Position numbers and translations under genes: made by a program
Source of the DNA: Reticulitermes lucifugus
Taxonomy: Eukaryota; Arthropoda; Insecta; Blattodea; Rhinotermitidae
Direction of reading: 5' to 3'
Length of the DNA: 64,000 nt
Assembly (NCBI GenBank): GCA_026260175.1
Contig: JAKCWW010000559.1
Location: 1-64,000 of the forward strand
Notes under the pieces: generated by a model
Seen by the model: only the letters and a program-made list of their open reading frames with translations
The model's database searches: none
Told to the model about the DNA's origin: nothing
Part shown: in pieces, positions 57,541-64,000 of the stretch
How the letters are laid out: each line of letters opens with the position of its first letter
Numbering within the stretch: position 1 is the stretch's first letter

Positions 57541-58602
57541 CCGACTTAGCAGTATCTAAGCACAAAGTTCCTATCTCAGAGAGAAAACACCCCGTCTCCC
57601 ATCTCCCGTCACCAGACCCGATCCTAAACCAATTTCACATAATTATAATCTCCTACTCTCGGTCGAAAGTGCAAGTTATCTCCAATCTCCGCAATTATAG
57701 TATTTTTCTTTTAGGAGTTCGTCCCGCAATTTTAAGCGTATTTTTCTCCAACATACAAGCTATACTTCATCTCCATTTTACTACGTTAATCCGTTAGGTT
57801 GGTAAAAAATTAGTGTTAACTGAAACAACGTTTTTAACAACCTGTTGTCATTGTTGTGTCAGACTTAGTCATCATTGTAACATGAATAAATTCATATATT
57901 TGTCTGGACAACGTCAGATGTTTATCTTCTCACATTACACTAAGAGCTGCCGCAAAAAGACAGCATCTCTCTCTTAGCCGTTTAATCGAGAAAACTGGAG
58001 AAGTATTCGTCTCTGCACGAGGTTACAACTCCCACAAATGACTCACTGTTGTTTACGCCACAAACGACCATCTGCAGAATGAGAGCGACCCAACTAAACT
58101 GTTCCTCTGCCTTACATTTTACCAGCGTTTTGTGCTCTCTGTAATCATAAAATTCAAAGTGTAACAAATATTGCTTTCATAAATGTAGTCTATGAGTGAC
58201 TTGCACAAAATGAGAAAGTGGTGGGGAGCTCATGCCTTTCCGCATGTTTTATGTCCGAAAAAAATTATTTAAATTAAACCAGATATTGAAAGTGAACACC
58301 AAAATTTATATACAGAATTCAGTTTTAAATAAAGGTCTAACATATATATCTCAATGTTTTACAGAAGAGCTCGTAACACACATATTTGTATATCACATAA
58401 AGTGTCTATCTTAAAGACTCTGATTACTCACATTTAAAGCATTCTTCGATACAGAAAATATTTAACAAATTACTATGAATGATACCAAGTATCTGAAACC
58501 ATGTACGTTTAGTGTGATTCAACACACGTGTGCAACAAGACATTAGTAGTAGCAATATAAACATCAGAGCCAATGGGCACACAAAAGAGTAATTAACGTT
58601 AC
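57541..58602. other. spacer, nothing recognised
   Basis: AT-rich, no supported feature. Confidence 0.45.
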
Positions 58603-58643
58603 TTCCGACATGTTTCGGCCTGCACTCAACCTTTAACACGGAA
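58603..58643 (-). ncRNA. decayed hammerhead-like module
   Basis: On the minus strand: TTCC, then GTGTTAA where CTGATGA is expected, AGGTT...GGCC as a weak stem II, GAAAC (58616-58612), ATGTC and GGAA. TTCC and GGAA pair as stem I, giving the classical GUC cleavage triplet. The first core box is badly mutated, so this is a fossil. Confidence 0.5.
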
Positions 58644-58804
58644 ACCATTCATATGAAACATACGAAATCAATGCTGTCTTTAAGTTTGTATCATGTCCAT
58701 GTGACATTTTACAAATTCGTAGAATTAAACACTACAACTGTTTCAGTACATGGGAACACTTAATGGGATGTGAATTCTAAAACGTTCTGACGATGGTATA
58801 TAAC

Positions 58805-59069
58805 ATTGAGAACTACTTGTCTTTTGGACTTTGTCCATCGTCTTTAACGTAAAATATAAAAATATAAAACTCACAACGTTCCGGAAGATGGCTCTTCTTC
58901 CGTCTTCAGGCGATGCCTACTCAGATGGGTCCTGTTGATCAAGCTAATCTCAATCACTGGTCAACCTCAGCCAGTATAATCACAGCTGTGAGTCTGCTGG
59001 CTGAGGTTATATTTTTATATTTTACATTAAAGACGATAGGTAAAGTCCAAAGGACAAGTGGTTCTTAAT
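58805..59069. mobile_element. foldback element with a hammerhead-like module between its arms
   Basis: Inverted arms of 63 bp (58805-58867 and 59007-59069), for example CTTTTGGACTTTGTCCATCG against CGATAGGTAAAGTCCAAAGG. Between them lie a hammerhead-like module (58871-58913) and a second hairpin, AACCTCAGCCAG...CTGGCTGAGGTT (58964-59008). No protein is encoded. Confidence 0.75.
58871..58913 (-). ncRNA. hammerhead-like ribozyme module
   Basis: On the minus strand: TCGC, CTGAAGA (58909-58903; U7 position changed), stem II CGGAAG / CTTCCG, GAAC, GTT, then GTGA. TCGC pairs with GTGA (one wobble) as stem I, with a GUU cleavage triplet. GAA of the second box is kept, but the fourth base is C instead of A. 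Confidence 0.6.
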
Positions 59070-60899
59070 GGGAAGTGTTTATTATTATCATGTGCAAGGT
59101 AAATACGTATAACTTCACAGCAATAAACGCATATTACGAATGCATGTATCCTGCATTACAGATCACCTCTACACCGAATACCACACCAATCGTTTAAGAA
59201 GTACGAAAATTACAAATAGAAATTATTTAACGCCCCCTTGTTAAGTATGACTGTCACAGCTCAGATTTTCACGAAACACGTGCTTGATGAAGGGCTTTGT
59301 GTAGAACTTCTATATGGAATTTCACGAAAATTCGGCATATTGTTTAATCGCTGACAGTAGGTGACAGAATAATAGAAGGAGAGAGGGACACAGACATGGA
59401 GGGACGGACATGGTGTCCACATAAGACATTCCTTTCTACTTCGTAAAGAAGGCCTAATGATCGCTCAGTAAGCCACTAATATTACCTAAGGAAAACTTTT
59501 TAAAAATAATATACTTGACTTCATAAAATAAAATTTAGAATGTTGTATAAACCGTACTTAAAATTACATGATTACAAATATTTTCATTGTTTCCAGTTAC
59601 CTTAAAGAGCCTTTCTTCAAAATGTAATAATTTAAATAATAGTATTACTACATTTAAACAGTGTACATCGCTCAAAAATAAAGTAGTCAACATATCCGTA
59701 ACAATTACAGCACAGGCCTTTGCAAGCATATTATATAATTCACATATTTATATTATTCACCCCGCTGAATATTATCTTGAATACGAGCATGTAGCTGTGT
59801 TAATAAACAAAATGGTTTGCTCGACTGGAAACTCTTATTTTCCTTATTAAATAATTAATTCTACCAAACTTGCAGTATCGATTACTTCATCATATTTTCA
59901 GAACATATATTTCAATAGGAGCGAAACTTCCAAAATTTCCCAGTCCAAATTCCAAAACGGAGAAGGATTAAATAATTATTTAATGTGATTTTTGTGGAAT
60001 ATATTCTGAACGTCTATCTGTATTTGATCAAATTCGCTGCGGCAATCATCAGTTGCAGATGTTTATCTCCTAGCTTAAAACATTACTCTTTTTTTCTCCA
60101 AAATTCAGGATAAGGTTTATTTTCAAGATTGAAAACTGTCATCACGCCTTCTGTCACCTATTTCTTTTTCTTTTGGAAAAGAATTCAGAAGGGGGTCCAG
60201 AATAAAATGCCTTCAGGCCTAATAATTTGAAAGCGTATTTCAACGAATCATTAGTCTGTTGATGAATCAACTCTCTGAAGTTCATCGAAGTCACTTATAT
60301 CCGCTTTGAGGGTGCTAATTATTTTAGGACCAGTAAATAACGTATTCACCAAAACGCATGTAACAATTAAAATTAAAACTTCGGAAAGACACTTGTAAAA
60401 CCTAGAAAAATAATTTCACAACAGTAAAGTAAAAAAGTTAGAAAATGTTAGCATATCGTCACTATTTGGGTACGTTCACTACTTTATAATTAATACTCAT
60501 CGACTAGCAGGCTGTGTGCCACAGACATGAAATTGGTTTTCGACATAATTTTTCCCCCGTATCATATGGACAAAGGTTGAATCACGTGTGACAGAAACTA
60601 TCCCAAGCGAGGAGTTTCCCCGACCCTCAAAAAACAAGACTGAGTTCACCCATAAGGGTTTTCCCAAAACACTGCGAAAGTAACCCTCAATCCGTTAGAA
60701 GCAAAAAATTGTGTCAGGCATAGTATTTGTGTTTACTCTCCTCTGAAACTGTTGTCCAAAACATTTTTCGGTCCGATATATATTTAGTGAGTTACACACG
60801 TGTTGTGCTCAAAAACGCATAGTTTATAGGAAAAGTGGTCACTATAAGTGATCGATGTAAATTTAAATTGCCATGGAAAAACAGTGTTACGTAACGTGC
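59070..60899. other. spacer, nothing recognised
   Basis: AT-rich. AGAGGGACACAGACATGGAG at 59383 may be another scrap of the dispersed GGACAGAC motif. Confidence 0.4.
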
Positions 60900-60985
60900 T
60901 TAATATCAAACTTCACGAAAAACCGTTCAGCCATTCTACAGCTGTTTATGCTTACAGAAACACAGAAAGGTGAACGGACACAGAG
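60900..60985 (+). repeat. dispersed TTCACGAAAAACCGTTCAGC motif, copy 4
   Basis: ACTTCACGAAAAACCGTTCA, then GCTTACAGAAACACAGAAAG and GAACGGACACAG, the same order as the other copies. Confidence 0.4.
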
Positions 60986-62384
60986 CTGGCAGAAATGGAA
61001 AAGTCCCTAAAATCTCCACAAAAGAAAAATTAAAAAATTGTTGTAGAGATGTTTTTGTTATGTTTCAGATTTTCCATTTCAAAAGTCAGTGCCAGTTTTA
61101 TTAAATTTCAGAGGGTTATTAATAAGACATAAGATGTATTAGTGTTTTGTTAAATTACAGTTTGAAATCAGAAAAATGTGTATATGTACCTTTGCGAAAT
61201 AATATTTTAACGTTACAACTTCGCACAATTTTTATTTAATTAAAATTTGTTGTGGTCATTTTCCACTGCACTTGGGACGTATATATTCATTAATGTATTT
61301 ATAGAAAAATTCTCTCACAGTAGTTCTTTCTGCATTCACAAATGAGCAAATCATACGAAGACCCGCATAAAAATGTCTGAGGACTTAATGAATCAAACTT
61401 TCATCGCGTCTCAAGAATAAAAATACAACAAAAGACAAAAAATCACTGAAATTAATCCTATGTTACTTCTATTTGGTCTAGGTAAAAAAGAAATAACATC
61501 AAAATGGGAAAAAATCTGAAGCTCGACATTTCTGCTGTTCATCTAATATCGTATAAACTTAGCAGTCAAAGTAAAAATAAAATCACATGAACACTTCTAA
61601 ATCAGTTGAACAAAATTTCATACTTTCTTGTTCTTAAACTTGTGAATTTGAAGAGGACAGCCCTATTTACGGCCGAAATTTATCTTCCATTATCACGTTT
61701 CACCCTGATTCAGTCCCACCCGTGCATAAACATCGCTTTATCACGAACAAACATGTATCGAGTTACACTCGTTACTGTCGACAAATCGATAACATACGCT
61801 AGCGATTCTATTACAATAAACAGGTGAAGATTCACTTACTAATTGCTGTTCGTTACGAATACTCGTACTACAACTTCGCAATACCATTCACACTAAAACA
61901 AAACTAAAAATGGGAAAAATAAGATCTTTTCCCTTACAATGCTACTCTAATTATTATGGAATATGACTCTTTTAAAAGATAAATATTATGATGCATTACA
62001 TACTCTTCAGTTCATAAGGCTTTAGGGCTCATTCTGACCCTAAAACATTAGTTCCCACGTATTAGCTTCAACAGAATCTAAGCTCGTACCACGAATTGTA
62101 AGCCGTGATTCCCAGCGAAAACATTCCCTACGGATCTGAAACATATCGCACATGGTGACGTCAGAAGCTATGGGATGAGTACCCAAACACCTGTTCTCTG
62201 TCATACGTAACGGTGGGCACTGTGAAGGATCACTTACTAGTTCTGTTTGTAGCTGTATCACTCCTTCAAAAGCAATGTAAGTGAGACAGACTTGCATCCA
62301 GCCTGGAAGAGAAGTACCGATATTCCATTCACACAGGCTAGCAACTTAAAGTCGTACAGAGTAATACACAATAACTACAAATTT
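60986..62384. other. spacer, nothing recognised
   Basis: AT-rich. An 85-codon minus frame at 62040-62297 is not recognised. Confidence 0.45.
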
Positions 62385-62860
62385 GAGTGTTGCTTTGTAC
62401 AAATGTGAAACTTGGACTCAGACTGAGGGAAAACATACCAGTGGACTGAGGGTAAATGTGAAAATGGTGCCGTGGAGAATATGGGAGGAACGAACAGGAA
62501 GATGAAGAAAACAGCATAATCAGGAGATCCATCATTTTAACTTCGTACTAATTACTATTAGGATGATCAAATCAAGCAGGATGCGATGGGCGTTGCATGC
62601 AGCATACATGTAAGACATGAGAAAGGCACGTAAAACGTTAATCAGAAAAGCGGGAAAAAAGATCAGTTTGGCAGACCGTAGCTTTAAAGGGAAAAAAATG
62701 TATTAAAATTGACTTTAAATAATCACAGAATGAGTGTACTAATTTGATCATCTGGGTCAGGTTATGAGCCAGTAACAAACTGTTGTAAAAATGGAAATGA
62801 ACTTTCGAATTTCATAAGAGGTGAAGAATGGCTTGACTGTTTGAGATATTAACTTTTCAA
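62385..62860 (+). mobile_element. non-LTR LINE (family A), ORF2 C-terminus
   Basis: Across shifts the plus strand reads VALYKCETWTQTEGKHTSGL RVN (YGCETWTLTxxEExxLRVFE block), RIWEERTGR, KSSRMRWALHAAYM (the SRRLRWAGHVARM block) and a Lys-rich stretch. It then gives HLGQVM and MNFRIS in the positions of family A's DLAQDRDRWR and MNLRVP. More diverged than the copy at 39890, with many breaks. No terminal tetranucleotide tail is visible. Confidence 0.7.
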
Positions 62861-63329
62861 CGCCTAATGTGAATATGTTGAAATAATAGCTTTGAATACT
62901 ACACATACGCATTCAAGAATACAACCATCCATAAATATCTGTAAGGTTTCGCACCTACGCACAAAATATTTGATTTTAATTTACCAAATCATCCCATCGA
63001 ATGGGGTACTTATTTTAATTCATGGAGTTCATCTGTTGGTATATTACCTAGACAAACCCCATATCAGAAGTCGCCTTTCTGGTACTAAGTGCACAGTAGT
63101 TTCAGAATTTTTTCACGCGCGCATGTAGGTATAGAGTAGTATGTATTTCATGAAAAATAAATAATATAATCCCATCATAAAACAAGTTGTTATATTTAAT
63201 TAAGTGGTGACATACAAAAAGTAGTTTAGTACTAAGTGGTGAATAGTCAAAGACAGAACAGCCTCAAATATCTAAATTAGTATCTTATAATTTTCAGCAA
63301 GAGACTGTTAATGTGAGGGATTGCACTGC
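62861..63329. other. spacer, nothing recognised
   Basis: AT-rich. A 78-codon plus frame at 62892-63128 is not recognised. Confidence 0.45.
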
Positions 63330-64000
63330 ATTTCACTTATCATTTTCTTGAACGTCAGGATCGTAATTTGACAGTGCAGCTCTTAAAGAGTCGCTGATAT
63401 GATCATCAAAAGGCAAGATATATACTTTGGTTTAAATGTTCATTTTAGAGAACCGATTCACAAAGAAATGTTGATCCAAAGTATGATTGAGCCTTGATTG
63501 CAGAAAGTGTCAACAATGGCAAGTTTGTGTGTTCTATTCACTCCCAGAAATTTTTATCTAATTGTAAGACTTTAGGGTTAATTTGTTCTGTAGTTCCAAA
63601 ATTTCCAGTTCTAACCCTTCAAACTTTTCTTTGTAAATGGCGTTCATAGCTTTGGCAACGAAACTTGCGTCCAGATTACTGAACGGGTTGACAGAAAACC
63701 TCAAAACAGGCTCGATTTCATGAAGCTGTGTAAATCTTTCTTAGAATGCATTGCTTTTTCCTCCAAAATGTACACTACATAACTTGGAATCACAGTTACT
63801 TAAAGCATTCACTGCACTAACCATGTCTGCCACATTTTCGTTCCTGCCTTGAAGCTGAAGGTTCAAAATATTAAGTTTTTGGGTGACATCAACGAGAAAA
63901 GCCAAACATGTCAACCACGAATAGTCATGCAGGGAATCAAGAATGCTCGTCCCTGGATTCGAGAAATGTTTTGATCTCTTCAGTCCGGTTTATAAATCTC
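63330..64000 (-). pseudogene. hAT transposase (ZBED5/GTF2IRD2-like), C-terminal half
   Basis: Minus-strand frames read, from the window edge: INRTEEIKTFLESR, WLTCLAFLVDVTQKLNILNL, QLQGRNENVADMVSAVNAL, LHEIEPVLRFSVNPFSNLDA and LPLLTLSAIKAQSYFGSTFL CESVL. After a shift comes DHISDSLRAALSNYDPDVQE. The order fits hAT transposases of the group found in vertebrate ZBED5 and GTF2IRD2-like genes: the ..LAFLVDITQHLNELNLQLQG block, then the C-terminal hAT dimerisation domain (FGSTYLCES..F). Several frameshifts and stops. The N-terminal zinc finger and first catalytic Asp lie beyond the window, and the right side is cut by its end. Terminal repeats were not found. Confidence 0.8.

Noticed and set aside
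57342-57797. 151-codon plus-strand frame
   Set aside because: Its first half is the reverse of a family 2 SINE (minus strand 57400-57540).
1-64000. LTR retroelements, endogenous viruses, Polintons, CRISPR arrays, rRNA or intact tRNA genes
   Set aside because: None was recognised. All tRNA-like boxes found belong to SINEs, and no paired LTRs or capsid/envelope-like readings were seen.

Overview
The window is a 64 kb piece of a eukaryotic, almost certainly insect, genome: AT-rich, full of decayed transposable elements and minisatellites, with no gene I can recognise with confidence. From memory only, the translated LINE and SINE remnants (tails reading like GYGPVVRQTTE, CETWTL...HVARMGE and NRLSHGT) are the ones that litter predicted proteins of cockroaches, Periplaneta americana above all. 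Blattodea is therefore my best guess for the source; no search was run.

Layout. 1-9500: the cut-off 3' end of a Tc1/mariner element, two LINE 3' ends, otherwise unassigned AT-rich DNA. 9510-10855: a hAT-like element whose subterminal sequence has expanded into a minisatellite of about 31 bp units. 11391-14358: a Tigger-like element carrying a CENP-B-type DNA-binding remnant, with a second pogo-like element (11656-13670) nested inside it. 17402-18009: a 608 bp internally deleted mariner. 21500-24200: three different tRNA-derived SINEs. 26215-26802, 31750-32092 and 58805-59069: foldback elements with hammerhead-ribozyme-like modules in or between their arms. 33601-35047: a mariner with matching inverted ends, interrupted by a SINE flanked by a perfect 11 bp duplication. 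35985-37240: two unrelated minisatellites, one of exactly 12 x 40 bp. 38400-48250: LINE 3' ends, two hammerhead-like cores with intact conserved boxes, and more SINE pieces. 49076-49359: the one open frame that looks like a spliced terminal exon. 50510-50985: an old, diverged minisatellite of about 50 bp units. 52000-64000: more SINE, mariner, LINE and hAT remnants.

The most interesting signal is the recurrence of hammerhead-like modules: a CTGANGA-type box, a short hairpin, then GAAAC, often running into the palindrome ACATGT. Eight were found (two with both boxes exact, six variants or decayed), on both strands, several inside palindromic elements. Self-cleaving hammerheads are known from Penelope-like retroelements and retrozymes, so these are probably non-coding relics of such elements. 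Their foldback arrangement, and the different decay of the two arms, deserve a proper look. The two N runs (34859-34899 and 55769-55831) both fall inside SINE copies.
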